DNA of 64,000 nt from the NCBI GenBank assembly GCA_907165065.1, contig OU015527.1, positions 20,287,686 to 20,351,685 on the forward strand, written 5' to 3'. Of the stretch, positions 23,284 to 37,631 are shown piece after piece (positions within the stretch are counted from its first letter, which is position 1; every line of letters starts with the position of its first letter). Below the pieces are notes generated by a model. The model was not told the DNA's origin. It saw only the letters and a program-made list of their open reading frames with translations, and did not search any database. The position numbers and the translations under genes are program-made. Source of the DNA: Caprimulgus europaeus (taxonomy: Eukaryota > Chordata > Aves > Caprimulgiformes > Caprimulgidae).

Positions 23284-26200
23284 CTGATGTAATCTGTGAG
23301 TGACTCCTTCTTTGCAGAAAGGAATTTGCAGTTATTGTTAGTCCCTTCTACATCGTGCTGTACAAAATGATCAAGTTTTGTAATAAACATATCATAGGAT
23401 ATGTTTACAGAGTGATCTCTTGTAAACTTTTACAGACAATTCCGCTAGTTGTCCAGAACTGCTCCCTGAGGTATCATTCAAAAGTCTTGCCAGAAGTAAC
23501 AGATTTGAACTGCAGACATCTGATTCAAAACATTTTGCAGCTCATAAGCACAACTACTTCCCTAAGAGAGAAATCATTTCCATAGAGACCCACTGTAGCT
23601 TGTGACGTTATTTGAATCATGGCAATGCTGAGATATTTGGTTGCCTCCTGTTTAAGCCATGTGTATAGAGGAATTTATCCTATGGCAATCATCAACACTT
23701 TCAACATCACATGAAGAGGCAATGATAGACGCATACCATAAGTCTAAGGAGGCTGTGTCCAGTTGGTATTTCCAAATTACAAACTTTCCTAGAACCTGTA
23801 CTCTAGTTTATCTTATGGCATGACTGTTTCATGCCCTTTTTCCTCACCTTCTCTTATGCTGGAATGTATTCTCACAGTTCTGATAGGTGCTGATCTGGGC
23901 TGGAGACAGACACATTATTGGGGTCACGCAAAGAGAGGTGAGGATGCTGGAGAAGGCCTAGAGGAAAAGTGAGAGGAGATTGTGTGGTACTGTACTATGA
24001 TACAGAGTTTAATTTAAGGAGAAAGACTGCATACTGAGGTGTAGGACAGGAAAACATGTAAATCACATTGATCTTTGAATTTTTAACATGGTGGCAAGAC
24101 CAGATTCAAACAGGCCTATTTAAAAATAAAAGAGCAAATAACTCTGCTACTTTAGATGGATTTTTTTTCATTAGTGGCATACTTTCTGGTTTTTCCTCTT
24201 CTTTTTGTTGTTTTGGGTTTTTTTTGTTCAGCTGTATTTGGAACTATCTGAATGTATCCTCTAGATTTCTATTTTATAATTCTAATCCTACAAATTTTTT
24301 TATGTATTAGCAAAGCTTTAAATGCACATGTTGGGCCCAATAACTTAATCTTTAATGAAGTCCACAAAAGTATGCAGGGTTGTGAAAAAAATCACAAAGA
24401 AGATTACAATAGGATAAAAAGTTCTACTCTTTAGATAATATTACATAGGAAAAAAAATTGAACCACTTTGATAAATGTCAGAATTTATATTGAATTAATG
24501 TATTTTCAAACTATATTAACTAATTTGTTATGAGTTTACTTTTTTTTTTCCTTATATGTCATATAGTTTCAATTCCTTTAAAATAAATAATTGCTTTGTG
24601 TTAAGGAATGTTAAAAATAACGTTACACTTGTTCACTAATAAGAAAAAACTGTAGTCGATGTTAGATGCAAAAAACTTTTGGAGAGCAGCTGTCAGAGTA
24701 GTTCAGATGCAGGTTTTCAACCAGCTTTTTCCCCCCTCCCATCAGAGTGAGAAAGGGGAAGGAAAATGCATATTAACTGTAATGTATTCAGTGGAAAACA
24801 AATGGCCTAACTGTGGAAAAGGTTCCTGGCAAAAGTCCTCATGTTTTCTCCATACCAAGAAGTCCAGAGAAAAATGCACACCTCGGACCCCTGTAGATGT
24901 GAATGAAACTGAAAATATGATAAGTGGAAGTTATCAAGTTAGTCTATCATAGCCTAATATGTCTAGTATCTCTATGGCCACTGGAAGTAATATGTAAGTA
25001 AGATGTTGTCTTTTTCTGGTCTTAGCCCACTAATGTTAACAAATATATTTTATGATCTATGCTTTTAAATACAGTATGAAAAGTAGAAAAGAGGAGGAAT
25101 GTCAACTGGGTTTGAGATATTTGTTGATATTGCCACTGGATGTTTCTGATAGGCTGAGAAGATTATATACCTATCTTTTCTTTAAAAAACATGCCATAGC
25201 ATAAGGACTTCAGTGATTTGATGAAAGTATTTTAGGCAGTGTAAGAAAATAGTTTTCAGTGCTGATTTAGCCCGTTTCAGTGGAGCTCCAGTCTGACTTC
25301 AGGAATGAGGCAATAGAGCTTGATTTAATTGAGCAGTTTAATGAATTTCTATTTGAAAAAAACTTTTTCCAGCATCATTCCCTATGATCTAAGATGACAT
25401 CCAACCCAAACAGTTTCCAAATACCTGAGAATTCCCTTTTATGTGATAGGAGTACTAATAGCTGTACTACTAGGTACTGCTGACTGCTTGCTAGTGATAT
25501 TGTTGCTTAAAGTACAGGAGCTCTGGGCAGCTCAGTGTACTTTCCAAACACTAAATGAGCAAAGTTTGCATTTCCTCAGTCACAGATACTGTAGGAATGA
25601 GCTCCCTGTACACGGGCAGAAAGTAGCCATTCTTTTCCTGCAGGACAAATGAAATCAGACAGATATGAAGGATCTTGGCCAAAGTCTGTCGTGCCAAATA
25701 GGTGACACAAAATTCTAAATTTTGTGTCTCTGTGTTCTGATTCAATAATTGCACTGTGATAGTGCTGGGCATGTCACCTTGTGAGCAATGAAAGACTGGC
25801 ATTCTGTGTTACTTAAGCCTACGGCCAGCATGAGCTGCAGAATCCTGCACACTTCTACACGTAAGTTGCGACAGAGCACAGACAGCAAAATGACAGTGAA
25901 TGACAACAGACAGCACAAGCCAGTGAATGGCTTTCTCATGTAGAGACTTCAGAGAGTCTGGGCATTGAAGAGCTGATTGACAGAATGATTTGCTGGTCTT
26001 GAAACAAGCTCTGTCTTGCTTTTTAGTAGCAGCACTTGAAATTAGTCAAAAATTTTTCACATGGGCTTGCATTTAGAGTAGTAATATTTAAAATGGTGTA
26101 ATAGGCCAAAGTTTTGTTTGTGGCATTCATTTTCTGACATCTATCTGGGGAAATTACTATAACTGCAGGTCATTGTACTGAACTAATTTTTCCTGCCAGT

Positions 26201-27639
26201 CTGCTGAAGTTTGTCCATAGGCTGTGTCAAATTTGCATTGTGAATACTGCTTCTACTCACATCTCTTTTCAAATTTCCCCTTTACACAACATTTTTCCTT
26301 TATTGTCTTATTAGGCTTGCTAACCTTTTTCATTCTTACAGTGAACTGGATACAAAGAATGATTTCTTAGTTCCCTAGCAAACAATATCTGATCTTTTCA
26401 ACTCGAATGTGAGGAAGTGGAACAGCAGTATATGAAAACCTTTATGGAATAGGTCTTGACAGATAGTATTTTCTTTCAGAAATAAATTAGTATGCTTGCT
26501 GCCAGAATGTGCTGCTGTCTCTGCCCCAAATTCTATTTTTAGTTCTGTTCTCCATAGCAGAATGAACAATAATAAAACATTCATTTTATTCTTTATTATT
26601 ATCATTGTTATTAGAATTATTTTCTAGCCTAACTCCAAAGAGCAGGCTGAAAGCAGAGATGAGGTTTTTGCAGAATGGCATCTGCTGATCCCCTGTGAGG
26701 CAGCCTTTCCTGGTCTGAACCTGCTAGATCTCTTGGCAGTGCTGCATTATTCTTGTCAGGTGATAAGTGGGCTGTTTGCAATCACACTTGACTTGTTGGC
26801 TGGCCTAAGTTTTTTATTTTGTAAAGTCTTCATTTTCTTTTGGTTAAGCTTGAGTCAGAGACTAATTTTATTGAGATGGAATTAGAGTTGAATTTTACTG
26901 CCCAAAGCTTCGGAGGGATTACACCTGGACAGGCTGTGGCCACAGAGGGGAGAATCAAAGATAGGAGTAGAGTGCCTGGGGACACTCTTGCTTTGTCTAG
27001 ATGAGGAGGAAAACAGCAACAGCAGTAGATACCACTCCACACACAGCAAATACTCATTGTGCCCTGAAGCCAGTCTACCACAGCTGTCCACTTTGCTTGT
27101 GCAAGACAGCTGTCTCTGTCCTGAATATGGCAAATAGCAATTGCCATTAACTATTTTTTTCTTTTCACAGGAATGAAAGTGTTTGGAGTGATAAAAGATG
27201 TCTTTCTGTAGGCGTAAGCAGGCACACATCTACACCCACACCCTTGAAGTACTTGATAAGGTTCTGAGCACTGATGTGCCAAATTCCATGAAGCTCCTGC
27301 TCAGCTAGGCAAAGTCCACACACTTACACAAATTGTCTAAGCTTCTTGGCTTAACTGTTACAGAAACCACAGTTTGAAACCTGTTATTCAAGAAGAAAAA
27401 TTTGAGGATAATAAGTGGGAAAAGGAGAAGCTGATTATATACAAAACTAGACACGTACATATAGTTTTGAGTTGGATGCTGTGCTGCCTTTAATCCACCT
27501 ATGAGCAAAGGGTGCAATTTCATTAAGGAAGGACTTCATAGGAAAACAATGTTATATAGATAACAGGGATGTTTATGAGAGGTCAAGCAGAGCTAAAGTG
27601 ACTTGTAATACACTGAGACTTATGCTTGACTGAAAATGA
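23284..27639. other. Non-coding AT-rich stretch, no gene seen
   Basis: About 4.4 kb with no open frame above about 115 codons and none recognisable. A somewhat less AT-rich patch near 26880-27130 carries overlapping open frames on the minus strand, without protein-like features. No transposon ends seen. Confidence 0.5.
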
Positions 27640-27684
27640 GATTTGGCTACTTCTTAACCAAAATGGTTAAGAAGTAGCCAAATC
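27640..27684. repeat. Perfect inverted repeat, 21-bp arms with 3-nt loop
   Basis: The left arm 27640-27660 and the right arm 27664-27684 are exact reverse complements (21 of 21), with AAA at 27661-27663 as the loop. The left arm starts GATTTGGCTACTTC; the right arm ends GAAGTAGCCAAATC. The next outward bases (A at 27639 and A at 27685) do not pair. An exact stem of this length with almost no loop is not expected by chance in 64 kb. It could be a fold-back or template-switch mutation, a very short hairpin element, or an assembly artefact. It is shorter than a typical microRNA precursor. Confidence 0.9.
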
Positions 27685-28761
27685 ACTAAAGTGTGATCAT
27701 GAATGTAACTGACTTAGTTTTACAGTTAAGGGTAGTGAGGCAGGGAGAACATAAGTATTGCAAGAAAACCTTGCAAAATTATGAGCCCAGGTTATTAATC
27801 TGAGTAGTGAATGCTCTATTGTTTAGACATCCTTTCAATAAAACACTTTTTTCAGTTGCACAGGGACAACTATCCTAATCCAAAATTATGTCAGAAAATA
27901 TTTTAGCACCAAATGAGGCTATGTGTGCCTAATTGCTTTAATTGGTTTAATTTTAAGAGTTGTTTCATTTCTTGGTAGATATCTGCTTGTAGTTTTGGTT
28001 CCTTCTTATTTGGGCAGCTTTTGTCAAGGTCATTTGCCTACAAGTTTTCAGGAAAAGATTTCTTGCCCCTTACTCTGTGAAGTCACTGGCATGGACTTAC
28101 TAGCCTTACAGGCAGCAGAAGGTGTTTGTAACACAGATGGAAAAAGAGTGCTCACCTACAAATTCTATGATTTTCAAGCAAGAATCTGTGGTGGGCTAAA
28201 TGTGGATCCTTTCTTAGAGACAAACACATCCCCTGAACACTGACTCTGTTGCCCTTCTCAGGAGTGGGTCAGTGCACTCACAGTATGTGTGGAAAAGGCA
28301 CCTGCTAATCTGTTTGATGTGATGAATGGGTCTTCTGAATTTTAAATTAAATAACACAGTGATAAAAGAAAAGAAAGCAAAAACTATAATACTAGCTTTG
28401 GTCGAGAGTTTAAATGAGCCGTAGGGCACTGTTTCTCCTTTTATTTGCAAAGAAAGAAAGGTTAGTGTTGTCTGGAGAGCTGTGTTGTTCACCTCTGAAG
28501 GATCTGGTCTCATGATCTGAAGGATGAAAGTCCTGTGGTTTGCTTGGCTTTTAAGACTCTTGCTTCTCACCTCAGATTTTCTGGAAGCTAAAGGCAGAGT
28601 GGAGTAAAGGTGTCTGAAGAAGGCCACTCTTCTTTTCAAGAGAGAAACTTCTAATTGTGTCTAATGAAAGGATCTTAAAAAAATTATTTTATTATGGGAC
28701 TGCAGAGTGGCTCTGAGTTTTAAGGCAGATGTTAGTCTCTGGTAGTTTCCTTATATTTTCC

Positions 28762-28782
28762 TTTTTTTTTTTTTTTTTTTTT
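28762..28782. repeat. Poly(T)21 tract
   Basis: Twenty-one consecutive T on the plus strand. If read as a minus-strand poly(A) tail there is no AATAAA near it, so it is more likely a simple homopolymer than the tail of a processed retrocopy. Confidence 0.85.
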
Positions 28783-30755
28783 CACCCTGATGTGAAACTA
28801 TTGAAAGGCTGTTCCTTTACAATCTTTTGATTCTTTTTTGTATTTGGCTTATTTGGAAAACTTCAAATAGTGTGGCCTCTCTGAGGGGGAAAGGGGAAAG
28901 GGGAGTATTTATTCTCTTTGATAACAAGCCAGCACTTTCTTTTGAAATAGTATTGTTGTGTATAAACACAGGAGAAGGACTTCAAGAACTTCTACCTACA
29001 GAGATGGGTGAGGACAAGGGAGTGATCTTTCCTGAGACAAAGATTGCTGAGGAGTAATTATTGGCAACATGCCCATAAAGCTGAAACAGATGCTAGGCTT
29101 TCATGTGTAGTGCAAAACTTCTATTGCTATCTAGTTAGTATAGACCAGGAACATCTAATAAAATGCTGGTGTTGTTTAATTCCCATCAAAGAAAAACTTC
29201 CAGCCAGACATGTTCTCTTTACACAGAGGACAAGTTAAAATTTACTGGACAGATGAAAGCTTTCATTTCTCCTAAGAGAGAAAATTTGCATCTATAGCAA
29301 GATAAAGATGCTTTTTCTTTTCCTGTTGTGAAGGGCTTGTAGAGCAAGCATAAACAACTCTAGCACAAATCAGTTTGCACACAGAAGGAAAGTAGGCTGT
29401 GGGACTTTTTTGGAAAAAAACCCAAACCCAAAAACCCAAAACAACAGGCATTTGGGAAACAAATATTACCCAGTGCAAAAGTTCATCACTAGCCACAACT
29501 GATTTGCACATAGCCATCTTATTTAAATGAGTCACAAAAATATTTTAGTTCCTTCCCTATCTTGTTATTTTATAATATAAGATTGTTCCTTGGAAGTGAC
29601 TGCTTTTTTGCACAGCTATCCTCCAATATCGTCCACTATTTGGATTCTGTCTGGGGTAATACAGAACAGAACAGTTCTGTTGACCTGAACAGTTTTAGAA
29701 ACATGACAGTAATGATATGATAATTTTGAATTGCTGCAGAAGTAGATGAATTAAGGAGGAAGTATTAGAAAGGAAATCAAGATGCCATTTTCTTCAGTAC
29801 CCCATTTTTGGAGTTACTGTAATTAAAATAACAGGAATGTTAAACATGTCAGGGCAAATCCTCATCTTGGATACTACTGGCTTAACCCCCTCAAAGCAAG
29901 AGAATTTTATTTGGATTTACATCAGTGTCACTGAGAGTAGAACTTGGCTTTGATTGAGCCTTCTTGTTTGTCAAGATTTGTTACTTCCTGGTGGAGAGAT
30001 GAATGAAGATAGATACTTCATTCTGGTGACAGCCAGGGGAATAGTTTGACCCTGGTCACAAATTCCCCCCAAACTTTGTGATGCTTCATGAGTGGGAATG
30101 GAGCTTCATATTCTTCATAGCCAGCAGTTGTGCATTTAGAAGCCAGGGCAGTCAGGACTCCCAGATCTGACAGCTCTATCAGCTCATTGCTTTGTCCAAA
30201 TAGAAGATATAATATTCATACATAAGTAAGACATCTAAGAAAGAAAAAATGGCTTCAAGAAATAAGGTAGGCTTTTTCATTTTAGTTTAAAAAAATAAAG
30301 ATTTTTTTTTCCCCAGACTGAAAAAATTCAGCCCAGAGTAAACATCTTGTACAGCACTTGGATTAATAGTCCAGGTAGCTTTTTGCTTGAGAGAACATAA
30401 AATTATTCTTGAGATATTTTAAACAGGTTACTTCCTTAGTTGTTCTTCGTGTCCTTGAAGCTTATTATGAACCAGAAAACAGATTTTTATTTTTTAAATT
30501 TCTGCACCCGTGAGACAAAATGTCATAGCAACAGGAGGAATGGCAGTAAGGTCATATGCTCACACCCTGCTACAGTGATGTTTGTCTGTGGGCTGCTGTA
30601 GTGTACAAATGTTTGTGACTAGAACTTATTCTTATTTACCTCCGGCACGTGTAGTTCCCCGAGGCCTTGAAACTGAAGAGAACTTCTTTTGGCCAGTGGT
30701 AGCCTAGTCCCTTCACACCTAAGATATGAGAACTAACAATTATTTTTAAAACTTT

Positions 30756-30763
30756 ATGCAAAT
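30756..30763 (+). promoter_or_regulatory. POU/octamer motif ATGCAAAT in a possible conserved element
   Basis: Perfect match to the octamer bound by POU-domain factors. It sits in about 330 bp (30690-31020) of compositionally even AT-rich sequence containing AATTA-type homeodomain words. One octamer is not strong evidence on its own. Confidence 0.2.
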
Positions 30764-32570
30764 CAGTCAAATTAGATTTATTAAAAATTATGAAGCAGAG
30801 CAGGGAAGTTTTAATGAGTAGCTATGCTGTACATTATCTGTTCACAAAGCAGATGTAATGATGTATTGTAAGAGCTGAGAAAATTTAATCAGTGTAGAAA
30901 AAAATATAATGAAATGGTTGTTTAAACACTGCAAGGCTAATGTTACAGTAATTACTTCCCATTGAGCAAGACATAGTGCACATTATCTAGGCTGTGTTTG
31001 ATTTGTGATCCTGCCTATGACTTCTTGCCTTTTCTTAATTTTATTTCAATATAATTTAAAAAATCTTCAATTCAAACCCCAGTTAAAAAAAAAAAAAAGT
31101 GAGCATACATAAAATTCAGTTCTCCTTTGTTTTCCTTTCTAAACCAGTCTGCATATAAGTCTGCTTTGATTTACTATGGCTATATGTGAAAAGGCTGAAC
31201 ACTTGTGTTTACAGAAAACATGGTTCTGTGGAATTTGTGGTTTTTTTCCCCTGCAAAGTGATACCAGCAGTATTACTTGATATGATACTCATATTTTTCT
31301 TCTGCACGTCCTTGCAGAAGGAGGATTGGAATATATATTGAATTTTTTTTGTAAAATTTATTTTAAATGAATAAGATTAATTTCACCACTGATGTCTCAG
31401 TTTTTCAGAGACATGGGGATACTCCTTTACTAATTGCTGCATATAAGTCCCTGAAATGAAGCATATGGAAAATTCCACTTATAGATCTTCTTACAACTAT
31501 AAGGCTTAGATATGAATAAACAAGGATTTCTTACTCTTCTTGTCCATTGATAATTATTTGTACGAGCTGATTAAGACATTTTCTTTAGTAACTGACTTGG
31601 AGTAATAGTAATTCTGAATTGTGGCTGATGGTCTTTTAGTTGTCTTGGATCATAAATGATAGATGGAAATTGTTTTGTTTTGTTTTTGAAAATTCCAGTA
31701 AAAGAGACTTTCTCCAGTGTTTAGGATACATTCAGCTATCACTGAACACAGTAAGTGAAGGCTTTCCACTACTTTTATGATCTGAATTCGAAACCTTTAC
31801 TGGAAGGTTTAGAAACCACCACCTTGCATTACTGAAGACCAAATCAGAATTGTTTTGTAAATGTGAAGTTACACCCTTTTATAGAGAAATCAGTTCTAGA
31901 GAGGAAAAAGTAGGCATTTTAAGAAAATAAAAGAAATTATACTCTCTCAGTAAATATAACTGAAAATATAAAAATATTGCTGGGCTAATTGTAACTGTGC
32001 TACAAATTCTCTATGCTCTTATCTTCACAAATATTAGAAGAGTAAATGTATAAAAAATTGATTTTCTCATTTTCAGTTTGAGGCATGGAACCCTTGCGTG
32101 TTTCTTCATTCTTTCATTGAACAAAAGAATTTCAGTTACAAACATGAACTTTAACTTAATTTAAAATAATAATTTCTTTATAAGCCCTAAATTAATATTG
32201 TCAAGGTAAAATTTATTGATGGCTTTAGAGTCAGTAAGAGCTTAACATAATGAAAAATATTAGAAAGACAAAAGGTCTTCAGTGAAATATTCCGATTTTG
32301 ATTTGTATGTAGACTTGAAAACTTTAACAACTGTGTGATAGTCTAACTGAGGATTTTGGAGTCAGACCATTTCTAATTAATGTAATCACAAGCTACTTAC
32401 CAAAATCAGGTTTCTCTGGTTTTGATTGGTAGCTCAGTTTCTTGGAAGTGACATTATATGCATTTTTGTGATGAGACACATTATAGTATCTGTTTGTATA
32501 TTGCATGTATATTTTTCCAGTTTTTGAATCCTTGGGCTAATTTTGTAAACCTTTGATTCCATTCAAAGAA

Positions 32571-35500
32571 ATTAAGAACACATCATTTCAGGAGTGAATG
32601 GCCAACTGGTACCTAGGCCTGAGATCATAAGCCTTGGCATAAGCCTAGAAATGGAAAACAATTTTGGGCTAATTTGAGAAAGGAACAGGTGAAGCTGAAA
32701 TAACATGGGAGCAAGGAGAAAAAGAACAAGTGGCAGCTGCTCCAAGAAACGTTGGCTTCTGTCAGTGCAGCATATGGAAAGGCAAATCATAAGCACTATT
32801 TCATCATACATGTGATGAAAACTTTGCCTTCAGACCAACAGTACACAATTTTTCTTGCTTTTTTTTGGTAAATAAAGAAGATTGGCCTATGGCTTCTCCA
32901 GGAGAACCCTGCAGAGTCACAAAAGAAGACAAGACATGGCTTCCCTCAAGAAATGCTCTTTGTGTCATGGAAACAGTGTAAAATCAAGAGCCTCACAGCT
33001 AAACTGAGCTGACAGTGCAGCTGGTATTAAACTGGTATTTAATTAAATAGAAAACCAAGGAAAAAAAATAGAAAAAAACTTCCATATACTTATCTAGTTA
33101 GTGTGTTTGGTTTTCCTTAACTAGCCCTCAGGGTCTCTTTAAAGCTCTTTCTAAAATCTTCAAGTTGCATGGTGCCTGTAATCTTTATGGAAGTAAATAG
33201 TGTGTCACTGTGATGTATCCTACTTTGTTCAGAGACTGCACTTTGGGCTCCTATCTGTAATTGCAGTCATGACATGAAGATACAAGGCAAACCTTACAGC
33301 CTGCTATCTTTGTCAGAGGGTTAGCAACACTCAGCACTGAAATTCATGATATACGTGACTCTAAATACAACAATTTGTCAAGTATTTCATTGACACAAAT
33401 TGAAATGAAACTAGTTCTCAGACTCTAGAGGTCACTTTGCAACAGAAGAATTCATTATCTAAGTATACATAGAGGAAAACTATTTCACAGTTCAGGCTGA
33501 TTTGTGAGAGATGAATGTACGCACATAAAACTAAAAACTCGTAGGTCACGCTTGCAAAGTAAACTATAAGAACCTACAGGCTCAAGTATTCCCTGGCTAG
33601 TAGCCCATCCATTTCTCTGCTAAAAACAGAGCAGCTGCTGTCAAATTGAGGTCCAACAAGTATTTCAGACTTTTTTTTTGCACAAATTACCTGCTTCAAA
33701 CCTTATATGAGGCAAATGTCTTTTTCCTCATGTATGTTTATTAGAACACTGGAGGCATACATTCACAGCATCCTATCTTGAGGGGAAAGATATTTTTTAA
33801 AGTTTGTGTATTTTATTTCCCCTATGGCCTACTTAAAAAATTTATTAGAACAATGACCCTCTCTTAAATGTGTTCACTTTCAACCCTATCACTCCAGAAA
33901 CCCTATTAAAATCTTTCCTAGGTTAAAGCTTGATTCTTTCATGGAAGAAGAGGAAGTCTGCCATACGGAAAGAACTCCACTTCTCTCGTTTGCTCAGAGA
34001 TTGCTGGGAAGTGAAAAAGAAGTGAGAAAAGACAAAGAGAAAGGAGAAGCAATGATAAAGAAGTGAGAGGTGAAACACAAGTTTACAGCTGCAGTGAATT
34101 TTATTTCATGTGTGCCACTGTTTTATAGCAGGGGACCATAACCACTGTTTGTGGGCTAAAGTCCTCAGAAGAGTGTCGCTGATCAGCAGTGACACCAGCA
34201 TGGTCCCAGTGGTGTAGATCTTCCAAAGGGAAGGATTATTGCTTGTTCAATCATGCTTGAACGTTATAGTCTAAATTCTGGAAGATATTTAACAATTGTT
34301 GAATCAGAATAAAGTACAAGAAAAGTTACTTTTTGAGCATTGTCTTGAATATAGAGAAATGAGACCTTTTGTTACTGTGGGACTTGAATTTGGAAAAGAA
34401 ATATAAGCCACCACAGTGTCAAGTCACTCTTACTATGATTATTTTCTTTCTCTAATGATATTGCAAGAATATATTTGTCACATAAAACTTTAAATTGATG
34501 GATTAAGATAAGGTTATGACTGGATTGGAAGCTGGTTGGTGGCTTGTAAATCAGTAGTTATAATGTGCTCACATTTAATACAAGAAAAAGGGAAGACATT
34601 TCCAAGTAGTCAAATATTTATTTTAAGTTATAAAAAGGCTTATTTAGCAAAGATAAGGACAACCGTAAATAAAACTCTGATGCAAAAATGTGAATAAGAA
34701 CTTGGATCTTACATTTTTTGGGGAAGTGAAAAAGCTGCAGTAATAGGGCTGAGAAAGAGGGCAATTTTAATTAAGCACTTCTGTTTCAGTGTAGAGATAA
34801 AGTTTTCAATTAAAATAATAAAAGCAATATCTAAATAAAGGGAGAAATATTAATTACTTTAAAACTTAAAATTTAGGGATGTATAAAACGCTCTTAAGGG
34901 AATCCAGAATCATTGTGCTAAGAAGGATGGAAGGCAAAAGATTTAAAATTTCATGTACATAGAAGGCAAAGAATGGCAAAGTCCATTTATAGATGGAGGT
35001 GGTAAAATGATGATATAGGGAAGAGAAAAGTATTCATAACCGTTTCTCTTCTGTATCTGAAAATAAATTGGATGATATGCCAGTATCACCTGAGGATGAC
35101 ATACTGCCTTCTCATCCACTAAGGAGGCTAATAATTAACAATGTTTAAAGATAAACACTTTAGACAGAAGGCTTGGAAAATTTGTACACAGTCTAATACC
35201 ACTGGGTAAGATGTCTTTCTTGCTAACATCAATATTTAATAAATGTGGAAGATTATAACACTTCAGAGAGCTATTTGAAGTAGACAAGTGTAGCATGGGT
35301 AACTTGTTAAACTGAGTTCAGCCTTAGGCACTGTAATAGAAAGGTCTGATGCTGGATTTGATTAAACAAAACAGTAATGCAGCAAGTTCCATATTTTCCT
35401 ATGTTCAATTGCATCTGCTTATTCAGATTATAAATTGGGTTGCTCAGAGTAACTGCATATTAAATATTTGAATGGCATTCATCCAATGACATTCCAATTT

Positions 35501-37631
35501 TAAAGGGACACGCAAAAAAAATACCAGTAAATCAAGTGTGTATTAAACAAATTCAAAGCTGGATAACTGATGTCTCAGAGGAAATCACCTTGAATAATGG
35601 TATTTCTAGTGGATTTGTTGGAGTATGTGCTAGATTGATGAAAGCATTTAACAGGCATTTATTACCTGGAAATAAATAAAGTTATCATTGTTAAAAAATT
35701 GTTGATTATAAGATTATAAAGATTATAAAAAGAGTAAATAAGGGTAAGAACTGGATTTAATTACCCTACTTTTTATCATTTCAGCACATTGTATTTTAAT
35801 ACAGATAATTTATGTATTCCAAAGGAAAGAAGGAATGAAAAAAAATATGCTGAACTTGTTTTGGAATAGAACTGGGTGTTGCAGCTGACAAAAGCTCGGA
35901 AGGAACTATTAGCGAGTGATTTCATGCCTAAAACAGCTGTAGACACTTTTTGGGAATCAGTAAACACAAGCAGTGAGTAGAAAATGGGAAATGTATGTCT
36001 GGTTGTAGAACAGTGTGTTATACACAGTTCTATAGTTGTGTTTTGAAAAAGGAATGAAGGATTAAGGAACAATGGAACAAATATCCAACAGAAAGTAGTG
36101 AAGTGTGTTGTAATATATGATGTGAGAGGCCTTCACTTCAGTTCCGCTAGAAATTCAATAGAGAGAATGACAGTTTTCTGAGGGGAAAAGGCAGAATGTT
36201 TAACCCAGCTGAGATGAACCAAAAGGAAGAACCAAAGTCTGCAATCGGAAATAGATAAATTCAGGTAGGAAGTAGGAACTGTTGTCTTCTCTGAGGGAGG
36301 GTGATGAGTCATTGGAGGAAGTTATCAAAGGAAGTGATATTTTTTCCAGTACTCTCTGTTCTGCTGTTTTTTGGCTTAAGACTGAAAAACTGTTTAGGAA
36401 GTGTGTTTTAGTCAGACACAGTTTAGATATTAATACCCCTAATTATAAGACTCCGTACAAGGTCAGCAAGATTCAATTTAATGGTCCAAACTATAAAGAA
36501 AGTGAGCTGTGTGTTGCAATGTTCTTTGTTTGCATCATGAAACAGAAGAGGGACCTTATGCTATTGACTCTTGTCTGTTCCTACAAGGATGACAGAGAAC
36601 ACTATATCAATATTTGGAAAATGAAAAGAACTGAGTGTGACATTTTCTTGGAGTTCCTGAAAAAATGTAATCCTCTCTCATCCTTACTGACTGTTGTTTG
36701 AAATTTTCTTGTCTGGACTCAGAAGAACATGGGTTACAAGCCAGCCTGGGCGACATGCTATAAAACATATGTATTCTCCTCTGAGCATTGCTGTCAATTC
36801 TTTCTGCTTGATTGTAGTTTAATGTCTTGCACGTAATAAGTGCTACAGGTATTTTGGGCAATTTATTCTTTCTATTCTGCTTGAAGCAAAACATTATGAG
36901 CACAAAAAAAATTTTTATATGGGTGAGTGACTCATCCTTTAGCCAGAGTAAACTTAATCAACAGCATCTAAATAGTGAAGATGCTGCACATTGATTTCAG
37001 TAAAAGCAGAGCTTTCAAAATTACTTTGCCTTTCCCTATTAAAAAAGGAGTAAAGGAAATAGCTTTGACTAAAATGGTCAAATGCTAAATAAGAATTTGT
37101 TGCAGATTTGCATTTATTGTATTAGTTATCTTGAAATGTAAGGAAAAGTAGTTGTAAGTTCCCTGAATAATCTGACTTATTCCAATGCTAGCTACAGCTT
37201 ATTCAATACTACTAATGGTAGGCAAGAAAATAAAATGCTTCTGTAAATTTTAAGTCAAAAATTCAAGGCTCAGAGGGTCAATGATAGAATCCTTATGCTT
37301 TAAAGTGATAAACATAGCTAATCAGCTAATACAATACGTTTTCAAAATTACTACAAGGATTAAGGTAATTTTTTGGTAAACTGTAGGAGTTGTATGGTGA
37401 AAAACACAAAGGAAGTAGTTGGGGTCCCATGTTATCAATTTAACTGCAGATATTTTGGTATCAATTTTTTTGCTTGCCTGCTTGGCAAGTTAGGAGTAGT
37501 TTAGCAAGTATATTGAGTGACATTGGTGTCAAGTGGTGCTTTATGCTTATTCAAAATTTTCAGCATGTTAGCATCTAATGGGGTAGGTACTCTTCAAAGC
37601 ATCCAAAATATGTGCTTGTGTAATTCAAATA
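32571..37631. other. Non-coding AT-rich stretch, no gene seen
   Basis: Very AT-rich with frequent stops on both strands. A plus-strand open frame of 139 codons at 36282-36701 has no recognised domain and an unconvincing composition, and I do not call it. Contains the short tandem repeat at 35704-35730. Confidence 0.5.
35704..35730 (+). repeat. Three tandem GATTATAA units
   Basis: GATTATAA, GATTATAAA and GATTATAAAA follow one another directly, each unit gaining one A. A minor replication-slippage product. Confidence 0.8.

Larger units (their letters stand above)
27685..32570. other. Non-coding AT-rich stretch
   Basis: No gene supported. It holds a T21 run (28762-28782), an A14 run (31085-31098) and a stretch at about 30690-31020 with a perfect octamer ATGCAAAT (30756-30763). 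The longest open frame is about 140 codons on the minus strand near 28214-28639 and resembles nothing I know. Confidence 0.45.

Noticed and set aside
36282..36701. 139-codon open frame, plus strand
   Set aside because: No similarity I can recognise and no promoter, splice or poly(A) context.
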